A stretch of DNA of 64,000 bases, from the NCBI GenBank assembly GCA_964017155.1, contig OZ024861.1:13863912-13927911 (forward strand), given 5' to 3'. The translations under genes were made by a program, and so were the position numbers. This document shows positions 1 to 22,746 of this stretch, piece by piece; position 1 is the stretch's first letter; each line of letters opens with the position of its first letter. Under the pieces are notes generated by a model. It saw only the letters and a program-made list of their open reading frames with translations. It did no database searches and was not told where the DNA came from. The DNA is from Oasisia sp. SBJ-2009. Its lineage: Eukaryota; Annelida; Polychaeta; Sabellida; Siboglinidae.

Positions 1-192
1 ATTCCAACTCTCCATCAGAACCGTGTCGTATGTGTTCTGTTCTACTACAATATGTTCGGCTTTCACGTTGGTTCGCTCCAAGTGTTCGTAAGACGGGAGA
101 ACAAAGATGATGTAATCTTCACCGCGGCTGGCAGCCACAGTAGTTATTGGATACAGGCGCGTGTCCTCGTCGGTATCAACACAGAAGATCAG
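1..192 (+). CDS. MAM-domain protein, partial internal exon
   Basis: The open frame starts at base 1 and runs to a strong donor (CAG|GTAGGT) after base 192, giving 64 codons in phase 0. The translation has the signature of a MAM domain, an extracellular beta-sandwich adhesion module: a Cys followed by [15 protein letters not shown], then a strand QVFVR, a segment [18 protein letters not shown] with the conserved aromatic/Trp position, and a closing GINTEDQ. MAM domains occur in receptor phosphatases, meprins and many invertebrate cell-surface proteins. Only the central part is here; the start lies upstream of the window, and the C-terminal MAM strands (usually ending in a DDI..C motif) would be in a later exon that I could not find. 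The Met at base 52 is internal and not a start. The domain call is confident; the protein identity is unknown. Confidence 0.75.
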
Positions 193-252
193 GTAGGTCA
201 ATATCACACTATACCGAAAGTGCAGACGTGTATGTGTATTTGTCTGTTCGTC

Positions 253-619
<367 letters not shown>

Positions 620-623
<4 letters not shown>

Positions 624-2170
624 TCATCATCATCATCATGCAACCGTAGTGTCCCGTGGTTGGGCGAAGGCCTCAACATGCTGCTTCCACATCTGCCTAT
701 GTTGCGCTATCCTCTGCCAGATGTTACCCTTGCAGTAGTAGTCTAGTTCGTCTCTCCAATGTATCGCCGGCCTTCCTCTAGGTATTTTCCTTTCGTAGGG
801 ATTCCAGGTGGTGATATGCAGTGTCCATCGGTTATCTCGTATCCTGCTGACGCACCCTGCCCAGGTCCACTTCCGTCTTCTGCCTTCTTCAATCACGTCT
901 GTGACCTTGGTCATTTCTCTTACCCAAATGTCCGTTTTTCTGTCCCGATATGTGATGTGTAACATACTTCTTTCAATCTGTGTTTGTGCGGTTGCTAGCT
1001 TGTTCTTTGCATGGGTCGTGAGTGCCTTTGCTGGAAGTACGCATGAGTTGTAGATTTGCCTCTTCGAGCATGTTCCAATGTTACCTTTGAAGATGTCGCC
1101 GTGTTTGGTGAATACTGTCCATCCGGTTGTGATTCTTCTTTGAATCTCCTTGTCTTGATTTTGTCTCTGGTGCTGTATCTCAGTCACAGGTAGATGTAGC
1201 TTTCAACGTTCTCGATCTGAGTATTGTTGACATGTGTCGGTTTTCATCGTCACCTTTGTCTTCGACGTATTCATCGTAAAACCCTGGTTTCCCAAGTCAA
1301 TCGTGTGAATATGCTTTCGAATGCTGCCTTGAACAGCTTGGGCGATATGGTATCTCCCTGTCGTACTCCTCTCCTGATGTTGATCTTGTTGCTTTCTTTG
1401 TGTAGGTGGGCTGTCATCGAGCTGTTGGTGTAGATTTCCGTCATGAGTTCGATGTACACATCTTCTATCGCCTGTTCTTGAAGCGAGGTCAGTACTGCTT
1501 GTGTTTGCACTGAGTTGAAGGCTTTCTCGTAGTCGACGCATGCGATGCAGACTGGGATATTATATTCGCTGCACTTCTTCTTCAGTTGGTTTACGACGTG
1601 GATGTGGTCCGTCATTGATTATCCGCTTCTGAATCCAGCATACTGTTGTGGCTAGTTTTCGTTGAGTGTCTTCTCTAGCCTTTCCGTTAGTGCTTTCATG
1701 AGTTCTTTATAGATGTTTGATAGTATACATATCGGTCTGTAATTCCTGAGGTCTTCCTTATTTCCATTCTTGAAGATTATCACCATCTCAGCGTTCTTCC
1801 ATGCTGTGGGTATTCGTCTTTCGGATAAGCATTTAATGTACAGCTTAGCAAGTGTCTTCGAGAGGGTATCTTCTCCTGCTTTCAATGTCGCGATGTGTAT
1901 ATGGTCGTTGCCTGTTGCTGTCCCATTCATTATATCTCGTAGTGCTGCTTCCACCTCCCAATATGTTATCTCTGGTAGCTCTTTTCGGTCAGTGTGGATT
2001 ATGGTATTCTGTTCACTGTCCACGTGTATAACTCGGTGTAGAATTCCTCGATTCGTTCTATGATCTTACCTTGACCATGGATTTCTCTACCCTGCTTGCT
2101 AAGAGTGTGATCCATCTCTCTTGGCATCTGCGTTCTTCGGACTTTCTTCGGGCTCTTTGATGCCATGATC
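620..2170 (-). pseudogene. RTE-like non-LTR retrotransposon, 5'-truncated and dead
   Basis: The minus strand encodes broken pieces of an RTE-type reverse transcriptase. From 5' to 3' on that strand they are: RT N-terminal blocks at 2023-1652 (WEVEAALRDIMNGTATGND, then NYRPICILSNIYKELMKAL); the catalytic A block at 1615-1271 (ACVDYEKAFNSV) and the RRGVRQGDTISP block; a segment with MNTSKTKV at 1541-1203; and the C-terminal domain at 1187-636 ([27 protein letters not shown]). The pieces lie in different frames. The YADD-type catalytic block between the RQGDTISP and TSKTKV blocks is missing, so the copy cannot be active. The 3' end carries an (ATG)n tail at about 620-638, as is usual for RTE elements. 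The endonuclease domain is absent and the 5' end stops at a (TA)n tract near 2170. Confidence 0.85.
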
Positions 2171-2335
<165 letters not shown>

Positions 2336-2864
2336 GCAAACACGTAAATAACTATTGTGGCAAAGTACATACATTCCTGCGTACATGGGGTGTTCTTTAC
2401 ATTTATTTCTAATTGAACACACGTGTTATGTATTGAGAGTATACAATGCAAACGACCCGAGCGCGCGGCGTAATCGGGGTGCTTTCAGACGAACTTCACA
2501 TTCACCCGAAACCTAAATACTTATTTTCATAGATCGGCTTCCGTGCGATTCGAGGAAGTGAATACTCTGGTGATATCGCACTCGACAAAATGGCAGTAAG
2601 CGATCGATCATTCTGTTAGCACCTCCTATGAAATCTACCCAGAGAATCTACTCAAGTCATATAATATGTTCTGGACGTTGTATTTGCGATGCTCATTAAT
2701 TTGTCTCAATTGTCATTGAGAACGTAAATATGAATTACTATGTAATATGAAACTGAATACATAGTTTGTGACAATTTATGATATTGGCCTTTCATCATAT
2801 TATTATAAATTAAATGGTAATTAGCATAATAGTGTGTTTCAAACTCAGCTTAGACTACAGTGTG
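2336..2864. other. AT-rich sequence without a recognised feature
   Basis: No open frame, repeat or transposon signature was found on either strand. A short CpG-containing patch lies near 2455-2475; the rest is AT-rich and resembles intronic or intergenic DNA. Confidence 0.5.
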
Positions 2865-3135
2865 CCGTACCACATAATACCAGTACACGTGTTGTATATA
2901 TTGTAACAGAAGATCAACGTTTTTACTGTACCTGTTGTGACACAAAAACAATGTGTGTGCAGTATTTATAATAACTGAACGATGTGTGAATTATACCTAT
3001 TATAACAGGAAAACAATATGTGTACTGTACGAATTAAAACGATCTTCACCAACGTGTGTGCCGTATGTATTACAACAGGAGAACAACGTGTGTGACGTAT
3101 CTATTATATCTGTACACCAATGTGAACCAAACCTA
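2865..3135. repeat. Degenerate minisatellite, period about 33-38 bp
   Basis: Five to seven imperfect copies of a motif built on 'acaacgtgtgtg', 'cgtat', 'tattacaacagga' follow each other with variable spacing. Representative starts are near 2948, 2980, 3015, 3050 and 3085. Copies are diverged, so this is an old array. Confidence 0.6.
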
Positions 3136-4220
<1,085 letters not shown>

Positions 4221-4222
<2 letters not shown>

Positions 4223-4725
4223 CACATTCAATGCGTTGTTTTGCGCACTCATAGTAGTAGTTTCGTATCCTAGCCATCCCGGTGCACATGACAGTATCCG
4301 AGTCGAACAAGGATCTCCAACGCCAGATTTCCCGTGTAAATGAACTCTAAATGTCAAGTGAGCGTACCGTACAACAAAGTTTCATTACGAAAATTGGCTT
4401 TTAATGTACTATTTGCTGTTATCAAATTAGTGAAATGAGTCGTCATTGATATCAATTTCAACAGCGTGATATTGATTCCGGAGTAAACGGGACAGACAGC
4501 AGGACACACCACGGCAGATAACTGCATGATAAGATCAATGCCCTATATTTAATCGTTTAGCTTAATCCCAAATGTCATTCTAGCTATTTGCGCCTGTAAT
4601 TTACCATATATGAAACACTGTGTCGCCCGAATCTAATCATTTGAAAGCCAGCCGACGTTGCTGATTGCAAGGTAAGTGGTGCTTCATTTGTACGGGCTGA
4701 TACCCTTCTAGAACTGATGAGAGTT
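4221..4725. other. Unique sequence without a recognised feature
   Basis: Neither strand shows a plausible exon, transposon or repeat here. Confidence 0.5.
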
Positions 4726-4728
4726 ATT

Positions 4729-4741
4729 TGTAGTAGTAGTG

Positions 4742-4821
<80 letters not shown>

Positions 4822-4938
4822 CGTAGTCGTAGTCGCAGTCGCAGTCGCAGTCGCAGTCGCAGTCGCAGTCGCAGTCGCAGTCGCAGTCGCAGTCGCAGTC
4901 GCAGTAGCAGTAGCAGTAGCAGTAGCAGTAGTAGCAGT

Positions 4939-4981
<43 letters not shown>

Positions 4982-4996
4982 ATGCTACTACTACTA
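4729..4996. repeat. Compound trinucleotide/hexanucleotide tract (AGT)n-(AGTCGC)n-(AGC)n
   Basis: About 85 bp of (AGT)n passes through a few AGTCGT copies into a hexanucleotide AGTCGC repeated about a dozen times (about 4830-4903), then AGTAGC/(AGC)n, and back to AGT. Each strand yields long open frames of poly-Ser, Ser-Arg, poly-Val/Ala or poly-Leu/Arg. These come only from the lack of stops in the repeat; there is no flanking protein sequence to support an SR protein. Confidence 0.95.
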
Positions 4997-5782
4997 GTAA
5001 TAGTTGTGTGTGTGACTGTGTGTAATGAGTGTGCGGGACGGGTGGTGCGCGTGTGTTTTCGTCAAACAGGAAACATAAGAATAGCAAGCCAAATCGTATT
5101 ATCAAGATCTGTTGAATCATTTTCAAAGTGAAACAGCATAGGCAACCGTACAGTGGTGTGGCCATCTGAGGGTTGCGTCTTTCCAGCAAACTGTAATGTA
5201 CTCATTTACAAGGTGTTGAGTAAATATTTACATTGGGAATGGATGATCGAGATACGAATATTCGTGATATGTTTTAAGGTGAATTACGGTCATGTCTGTT
5301 GTGGTCAGTAAAGTAATTGTCGTTGTTGAATTGAAGCGAAGCATGGCTACGCTTGTTTTCGTTGATTTAAGTTGTTCTTGTGATGGTTTCAATTGCTTTA
5401 AGGTGTGTTTTGCTTAGACGTTGTCTCCAGTGAATGTCTAAATTGACTTGAAGGTGATCAAAATGATAGCCAAATTGGCTGAAAATGGTCTCTGTGATGG
5501 TTGAAGACGACTAAAGGTGTCTATATAATTGTCGACGGTGATCTAAGGTGGTCGGTCTATGTGGTGATCCAAGATGACTTATAGTGACATATGTGAATGC
5601 CTTAGTAATTAGCTTAATGTATTCTCTGTGAAAGACGCTGACGTTGACATAAATGTCCCAGTTTGACATAAGATAATCCACATGATGGCTGTAGTTGATG
5701 TGACCTTTAACGTAATCTCTTTGATGGTCTAAGATGACTATGATGGCCCCTATGATTATATGATTGTTTGCTCGCTGCATAG
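4997..5782. other. Unique sequence with weak degenerate repetition
   Basis: Between about 5280 and 5750 variants of 'ggtgat', 'gtctaagatga' and 'gatggtc' recur at irregular spacing, which suggests a decayed short repeat. There is no gene call. The last 30 bases carry the pyrimidine-rich acceptor of the following exon. Confidence 0.4.
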
Positions 5783-6090
5783 AAACATGGAGCAACTGAA
5801 GCGAGACGTCACACGTGATTTCAAACATGATGTCACTACGATGCGAAATGCATTACGCAGAGACGTCGAACAGCTCCAGCGTGGTTTCAAGCGTGACATC
5901 AGTGAGATACGGAATACACTACAAAAAGACGTCGAACAGTTCAAGCGTGACATAACGCGAGAATTCACTGAGCTACGAGATATGTTACACACAGACGTAG
6001 GGCGGATCAGACGTGATGTCGTGGAGTTACGCGAGATGTCAAAGGCAGATGTCGGTGCATCGACTGCACCACGCAACATCACATATTCAG
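5783..6090 (+). CDS. Coiled-coil exon of an unidentified gene
   Basis: The segment is bounded by a pyrimidine-rich acceptor (…gctcgctgcatag|AA) and a donor (TTCAG|GTATCG) and is open throughout. It encodes about 100 residues, with a Met at 5787. The sequence is a charged amphipathic repeat. Blocks of the form DVEQL-RGFKRDISEIRNTL and DVEQFKRDITREFTELRDML recur about every 29 residues, with the heptad spacing of a long coiled coil, and a short tail follows (STAPRNITYS). The in-register repetition and the flanking splice signals argue for a real exon; a chance open frame is less likely. I do not recognise the family. It could belong to the same gene as the MAM exon at 1-192, but nothing connects them directly. 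The segment could also be a decayed gene fragment. Confidence 0.45.
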
Positions 6091-6329
6091 GTATCGTAAT
6101 TTCTCTTAATGTTCCTCCGGGAGCAAGCATGTACCTTGTGTAAATGTGTTCGCTGCCCACCGTAACGTAACATGCTCATGCGGTGTGTCAGAGAATGCAA
6201 ATATTAACATATTGAAATATTCACTTTGTTAACATAAACCCTGGGACGCTATCTTGACCAGAATCAAACGCGTTCACGTTCCTGGCAGGACCTATATTGT
6301 TTGCAAAACAGCGTGAACCTAGCCACTTA
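6091..6329. other. Short spacer without a recognised feature
   Basis: AT-rich sequence between the coiled-coil exon and the LINE remains; nothing further was seen. Confidence 0.4.
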
Positions 6330-7960
6330 CTTAACTATTATTGTGGCAAGAATAATACATACAATCTCTACAATCACACCTTTTCCTCACACACAAAGAC
6401 TGTATGCTACAAGCCGAGACGTGTAAATCCTTCTCTAATCATTTCAAGAATAAAATCAATCTTATCCGTTCTGCCTTCCAAAGTCACACCCACCTCTGAT
6501 ACTGTGGATGTGAATTTTCTACTTATATTTTGTGAGCCAGCCACAGTTAACGAATTGAGGAAACTCAAATAATGTAATTAACAGTCAAATGACCACACTT
6601 TTAGAGGCATGCCTGGACTGTTTACTTAGCACAATATCAAATATAATAAATATGTATACATGGGTTTACGTCATTTTCCAGATGATTTTAAACATGAGCA
6701 TGTTAATAATGTTTTCAAGAAAGTTTCTCTTCCTAAATATGATCATCTACAAATTGTGGACCAATTTATGATCTTAACTTTATTTCTAAAATACCTAAAC
6801 GTTCTTAGCAAGTCGCCTCAGATGTCATATTAGCTTAAATCACTTGTCCAACGTGCTACAGTCAGCACGGAAAGCAATTCGTTTTACATAAACTGCTCTC
6901 CTTGAAGTGCACAATGCCATACACTTCGCATAGATCAAGGCAAAGTAACAGAACTCACATTGCTTGATTTGTGTGCCGCGTGTGCCTATTGTTGATAAGG
7001 TCTAGTACGGCATAACGGGCACAGTTCTGATACACTTCAAACCGTAAAGAAACAGAATCGTAATTCAACCGCACTTCCAACTTAATGTGGCATTCTCCAG
7101 GGTTCTGTTCTTAGGCATTTGCTCTTCGCCTTCTACACTATGTCACTCAGCGCTGTAATCTATAGGTAATCTAAAACCCTAATCTGGATGACCACCTTTA
7201 TGCAGATGGTACTCAGGTTTACACCTTATGTTTCTACGACGGATGCAAGTCGCTCCTTAAGCCAACTATATGATTGTCTCCAAGACATTTTCTTCTGGTT
7301 GTCTGATAGCAAATTAAAGTTTAATGTAGACAAAACTGACTTCCTTACACTTGGTGCTACAGTGCAGCGCAGTATACTACATGGGCTTTTTTAACATGTA
7401 TTCTGAGTCAAAGATGTCACACCAGCTACCTCTGTATGGAATCTAGGCGTGATCGTTGATCATAACTTCAACCTTAGACTACATATCTCTGAACAGTGTC
7501 GTCGCTGTTTTTATCATATCCTTGATTTTCGACGCATTCGCCGGTATATATCTCTTATAACACTATCGCAGCCGCTTTATCTAGTAGTACACTTGAGTAC
7601 TGTATAATATTGCCAGTAAAGGCATTGCTCAACATCAACTCGTCCAAAATTGTTTGGCTCCTCGTTTCTCTCGCTCAGTGCCCCTCCTAAATCACTGCAC
7701 TGACTCCCCGTGCGATTCCGCATAATGTTTAAGATATGCACAATCATCTACCAAGCTATTTCACCTAAACAACCTTCGTATTTGCTCTCAATGCTTAAGA
7801 CAGAAAGACAACACAGAGAGCTTCGGTCGTTAAGCGCAATTGTAAACCCATGTAAGGCCTTGTATAATGTCTGTATCCGATCTGAAAAGACGAAAACAAG
7901 GATAAGTACGAATATACTACTACTACTAATAATAATAATTAGCCAACTTCTACTCTGCCT
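6330..7960 (+). pseudogene. Decayed L2-like LINE, plus strand
   Basis: Scattered, frame-shifted fragments of an L2-type reverse transcriptase lie in order on the plus strand. They are: a linker fragment near 6430-6570 (IISRIKSILSVLPSK, then FCEPATVNELRKLK); an RT core near 7170-7370 (HLYADGTQVYT in place of YADDTQVYT, then DIFFWLSDSKLKFNVDKTDFL); and the C-terminal thumb near 7690-7900 (PVRFRIMFKICTIIYQAISPKQPSYL). Many stops lie between them. The catalytic YADD is altered to YADG and the frame is broken at every block. A short run of ACT and AAT repeats near 7918-7942 resembles the element's tail. The copy is old and inactive. Confidence 0.75.
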
Positions 7961-8039
7961 ATATCCTTAGAAATCTAACCCACAGGATATCGGTACAAAA
8001 GAGCTAATCTATCTCACGGTGAACATATAATTCCAGTTG

Positions 8040-8235
8040 TCAATATATTGGTTGGAACGCCTGGGAGATATAGTGGAGAGGAAAGGTTGTAGAGGTATGT
8101 TTTTAAATGACTTAGGGATTTTGCAATATGTTCAACTGATCTAACACGAGAAGGAAGCATGTGCCAAAGAGTAGGTGCATCTACAAAGAAAAAGCCCGAG
8201 TCTTAATACTGGTATTGACTTTAGGAACAACAATG
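8040..8235 (-). pseudogene. 3'-terminal fragment of a second L2-like LINE, minus strand
   Basis: On the minus strand one frame reads FFFVDAPTLWHMLPSRVRSV and then SLSHLKTYLYNLSSPLYLP. This matches the extreme C terminus of L2/CR1-type RT proteins (A..LWN.LP..IR…F+..LKT+L). Only this end is present, in inverted orientation next to the plus-strand LINE remains. Confidence 0.65.
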
Positions 8236-8790
8236 TAAATCAGAACCAGATTATCGAATACTCAGTGAATTAAACGTATGCAGCAATGCACACAAAAACA
8301 TTAAATGCATTTTATGACAGCGACCAGCTACGCGAACCAGAAAGAAGGATCCCCGAAGCCGTCGCATCAACACTGTGACACCGGAGACGAGACGAGAGAG
8401 TCGAGCAACCATTGGGGTCGCGCCTTCAGGAACTTCTGTGAAACGACCACATTTCACGGGTTGAGAAACGTTGCCGAATCGACAAGCCACAACGCCCGAA
8501 GGTGAGGGTGTTCTTTGGCATCTCTGCCGAGTGAATTGTTCTGTGAATCAGAGCTATAATAAAAATAAGAAATGTTACATTATCCGTTGTACCATGCATT
8601 ATTAACTATTATATTAACTATTTTATAGTGAACAAGAAACGTTACGTGATATCCGATAACGGACATTTTGAAAATGTTTGCAGTTTACACTATTTTGTAA
8701 AATAATATTCACGATGTAAACATCGCATATAACAAAAAACATAAGCATCCAGTTTGTGCAATTTATTTCATTCTACATTTAACAATATAA
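8236..8790. other. Unique sequence without a recognised feature
   Basis: A GC-richer patch near 8320-8500 keeps both strands open for about 70 codons, but the predicted peptides look like nothing known and there are no splice-site or domain cues. The rest is AT-rich. Confidence 0.4.
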
Positions 8791-9316
<526 letters not shown>

Positions 9317-9394
9317 AGGTGATTAAAAACCTACGTCCCAAGCCAAAACGGGAGACTGGTTTAACTTAGCATCCAGATGAGGCACACACAAGCG

Positions 9395-9399
9395 TGCAT

Positions 9400-9493
<94 letters not shown>

Positions 9494-9512
9494 ACACGCA
9501 CGCACACACACA

Positions 9513-9543
<31 letters not shown>

Positions 9544-9556
9544 GCGCACACTCTTT
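9395..9556. repeat. Long (CA)n microsatellite with CG interruptions
   Basis: Continuous (CA)n from about 9399 to 9486 is followed by interrupted (CA)n with CACGCA and CGCGCA variants to about 9550. The open frames here are TH/VC dipeptide artefacts. Confidence 0.95.
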
Positions 9557-10690
9557 GATAGAGTAGTGATACATGAGCACGAAGGTCGTAAGAAGATGTC
9601 GTAAGAAGATGGCATCTATATAACCATACAACATAATCTGTATTAATCGTTAGTTTTGCTTCAGTGTTTATTGTAAACATTTTACGTCGTTAAATGCATT
9701 AGCGTATTGTTTAGTGTCATCAGTCATGACGTGTTCGCTTCCGTGTTCGTGTCTCCCCTATTTGACGTTACATTTTCATCCGGGATGTGTGTAGTGGGAA
9801 TCTCGGTCGTCGTCGGTCTATTAACCTCTCGTTTCGCCATTAAGGACAGCCCATACTCCGGCGATTCGGATAGTAGCGATGTATTTCTGTAATACTGATT
9901 GGCATAAAGTATTATATCATCAGGTTTTACATAACGTTATAACGTTAAAACTCTATTCAGCTACGAAATATTCCCTAAAGTGAAAAGGCAGGCCACACGA
10001 CATTTAGTATCCATTTATGTGTTCCGTCTATCGACCTGAATTCCGCTTTCAGCGCAGACAATGCATAACGTTGTTCCGTAACCGCAAACGCTACTACAAA
10101 AGCAGCTCTCCGAATGTCATGGCTATCAAATACATCAATCAGACGCATCACGGTAATTTCCTGTTAACATTCGGCTGTAGAATGCTATCAACAAATTAAA
10201 CAGGCTCATCACGGTACATCACGTTCTGCGATAGAATATCTTGTATGCACAGTGTGTTATACGCCCGTGCGGATAATTGCGGCAACTGGATGAAATTAAG
10301 AGATTACTTTATAATGAAAGTGTCGTTAAACCAGTCCAGCTCGCTATGCAATCGGGAGGTGACATGCACGATAACATGCTACACAGACCAAGAATAGTTG
10401 TGTCTTCCGTACATACAGACACAATTATATGTTGCTATGTTTATCTTCGCATTATTTTATTTAATATATAATCAAATTAATGTTGACGTAATATTGTCAT
10501 GTAAGTTAGTTCATTGTATAACGTATGTATATATTTAGTATGTATGTATGTATGTATATATATTTTTTTCAGATTTGTTTGTAATAGTTTGATTTATTAT
10601 TCTAATTACCTTCACATTATTATAGCAAAATTGTGTTCATACTCTAGGATTTAGTTTTATTAACGTTTACTTTTATTTGACAATTCATAA
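9557..10690. other. Sequence upstream of the channel gene; no exon identified
   Basis: The channel's missing N-terminal exon (cytoplasmic tail with the conserved His-Gly pair) should lie upstream of 11070, but I did not find a convincing candidate in this stretch. A short (TATG)n run lies near 10538-10556. Confidence 0.4.
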
Positions 10691-10699
10691 TTTATTAGT

Positions 10700-10824
10700 A
10701 TTGTATTTAGCTCTCTCATTATCGATTTTGTCTTCTAGATGCATGTTGACGTTGCACACAACCGTGAGTAGGGTATTAACCCCGGTCTCCGTGGTACATA
10801 AATAAAGTTATTATTATTATTATC
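10700..10824 (+). mobile_element. 3' tail of a non-LTR retroelement
   Basis: The sequence ends with 'ggtctccgtggtacataaa', then AATAAAG and a short (TTA)n run at about 10810-10824. This layout is typical of the 3' end of CR1/RTE-type LINEs or SINEs that share their tails. No coding part was found upstream, so this would be a heavily 5'-truncated copy. Confidence 0.45.
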
Positions 10825-11069
10825 TTAGAGTACCATTCTGTGCACACAACTGAGACACAGGATGAACATGTGACCCGTTCTCGTATATGTTCTCGTTCAT
10901 CACGCCTCAGCGCTCAATACCTTATTAAAATCCTATGTATTATTTAAATCATTGGGTTGTTCATATATTAAACGTATCAGTTAAGATTGGATGTCAAAAC
11001 CTCAGTTTCTGTTGATAACGACCAAATCTAGAATGTGGACTTTTAACCCTGTGAGAACTTCGAGGATCG

Positions 11070-21179
<10,110 letters not shown>

Positions 21180-22010
21180 TAAGTGTTCACAGAAACAGCT
21201 TTGCACTGCATTCGAAGCACTGCATACAAATCAGCCGCCAGACAAACATACTATGCTGGAATGTCATGCTCTAGTAATGAGTTTGGCCTGAAGATTAACA
21301 TCAAGAAGACCGAGGTGCTGTACCTACCCAACTCTTCAAGAACCCGAGAGGAGAATATCATGGTTGATGGAAACAAGCTGAACTCTGTCCTCGAATTCAC
21401 CTACCTCGGAAGCACTATATCAAGTGATGGATGCATTGACGATGAAATACAGTGGAGGATGGCCAAGGCTAATTAATCTTTCGGCCGACTATGTCAGAGA
21501 CTCTGGAACAACCACCATGTGTCCAGGCGGGTTAAAGGCAAGATATAGCGTGAAATTGTGCTGTCCACCCTCCTATGTGGAGCCGAGGCCTGGACAGTGT
21601 ACAGACGACAGGTGAAAAAGCTGCATGCCTTCATGATGCGACATCTGCGTTCGATCATGAGGATAACCTGGATGGAAAACAAGGAAATACTTGAACGGAG
21701 AGGGCTGCCATCTACGGAAGATCTTCTGATCAGAAAGAATCTCCGATGGACTGGACACCTCATGAGGATGTCACCAGACAGGCTACCAAAACAGGTTCTC
21801 TACTCCCAACTGTCTTCTGGTCACAGAAAGAGAGGGCGCCCTCGTCTCCGATTCAAGGATACCATCAAGAGAAACCTGAAGATGAGAGATATAAAGATCG
21901 ACTCATGGACATCACTCTCACAGCAGAGAGACAAATGGAGAGCAACAGTCAAGTGATGGAAGCAGTCTTTGTCGTTTCGCGACCGACAGCATGATGATGA
22001 TGATGAGTAA
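21180..22010 (+). pseudogene. 5'-truncated non-LTR retrotransposon, C-terminal RT part
   Basis: Two frame-shifted pieces give the C-terminal half of a LINE reverse transcriptase. The first, at about 21270-21475, includes FGLKINIKKTEVLYLP and LEFTYLGSTISSDG. The second, at about 21540-21956, includes CGAEAWTVYRRQVKKLHAF, RKNLRWTGHLMRM and GHRKRGRPRLRFKDTIKR. A GAC-rich end and an (ATG)n tail (about 21991-22006) close the element, as in the minus-strand LINE at 620-2170. The catalytic RT blocks and the endonuclease are missing. A frameshift lies near 21470-21540. Confidence 0.85.
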
Positions 22011-22430
22011 TGAGAGTACAGGCTGCTTGAGAGCACTTCTGGTCTATTTACTGCCATTTCGAAATTTCGTCAGTCCAAAGTGCTTCTGTCTCGAATGTGA
22101 CTAACTACAGTTGGTTCCTTCTATCTTAACTCAGTAAAACATCCCACTCATGGAGTGAATTGACAGAAACATAATTGTCAAAACATTTAATAAATGACAA
22201 ACATTACTTTATAGATACAAAACAGATTATTAAACGCATACAACAGTGCTACACTGCGGCATAATACAGCCTCAGTAGCATACGCTCTGACAAAACGATG
22301 CATGCTCACAGTTTTGTGCATATGCACGGTTTCACAAGTTTGTCAGCAGATGGTTTAAGCCAAGTTATTGAAACCCATATTCATAATCTGCCGTCACTGT
22401 CGCATTCATTATTTCACTTTAGATATATCT
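22011..22430. other. Unique sequence without a recognised feature
   Basis: No exon or repeat was seen between the LINE tail and the pyrimidine tract. Confidence 0.45.
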
Positions 22431-22743
22431 CTATCTTATTCTCTGTCTCTCTGTCTCTCTCTGTCTCTCTCTGTCTCTCTCTGTCTCTCTCTCTCTCTCT
22501 GTCTCTCTTCAGATACCCTCACCCACTTTTATCTCTTCTGTTGCGGACACAACCTCTCTCGCTGTCTCTCTTCGTCTATATCTCTTTCTGTCAGTCTCTC
22601 TCCTCTCTTGCTATCTATTTTTCTCCCTCTTTCTTCAGCTACGTCACCGCCCACACTTCAAACATGAACACCACTCCACCCCTTTCTCTCGTTAACTCTC
22701 TCGCTCTCTCTCGTCAGCCCCCCTCCCCCTCCCCCCCCTCCCC
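22431..22743. repeat. Pyrimidine-rich (CT)n/(CTCTGT)n and C-run tract at the array's left edge
   Basis: (CTCTGT)n and (CT)n at about 22437-22510 are followed by irregular CT-rich sequence and a C-rich stretch at about 22718-22745 that runs straight into the first tandem unit. Confidence 0.9.
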
Positions 22744-22746
22744 CTC

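Noticed and set aside
4584..5189. Poly-Leu/Arg, Ser-Arg and poly-Val open frames that resemble an SR protein
   Set aside because: They arise only from the trinucleotide tract; all frames on both strands are open and no flanking protein sequence supports a gene.
9707..9892. Candidate N-terminal exon of the channel
   Set aside because: It lacks the His-Gly motif and splice signals in a phase compatible with exon 1.
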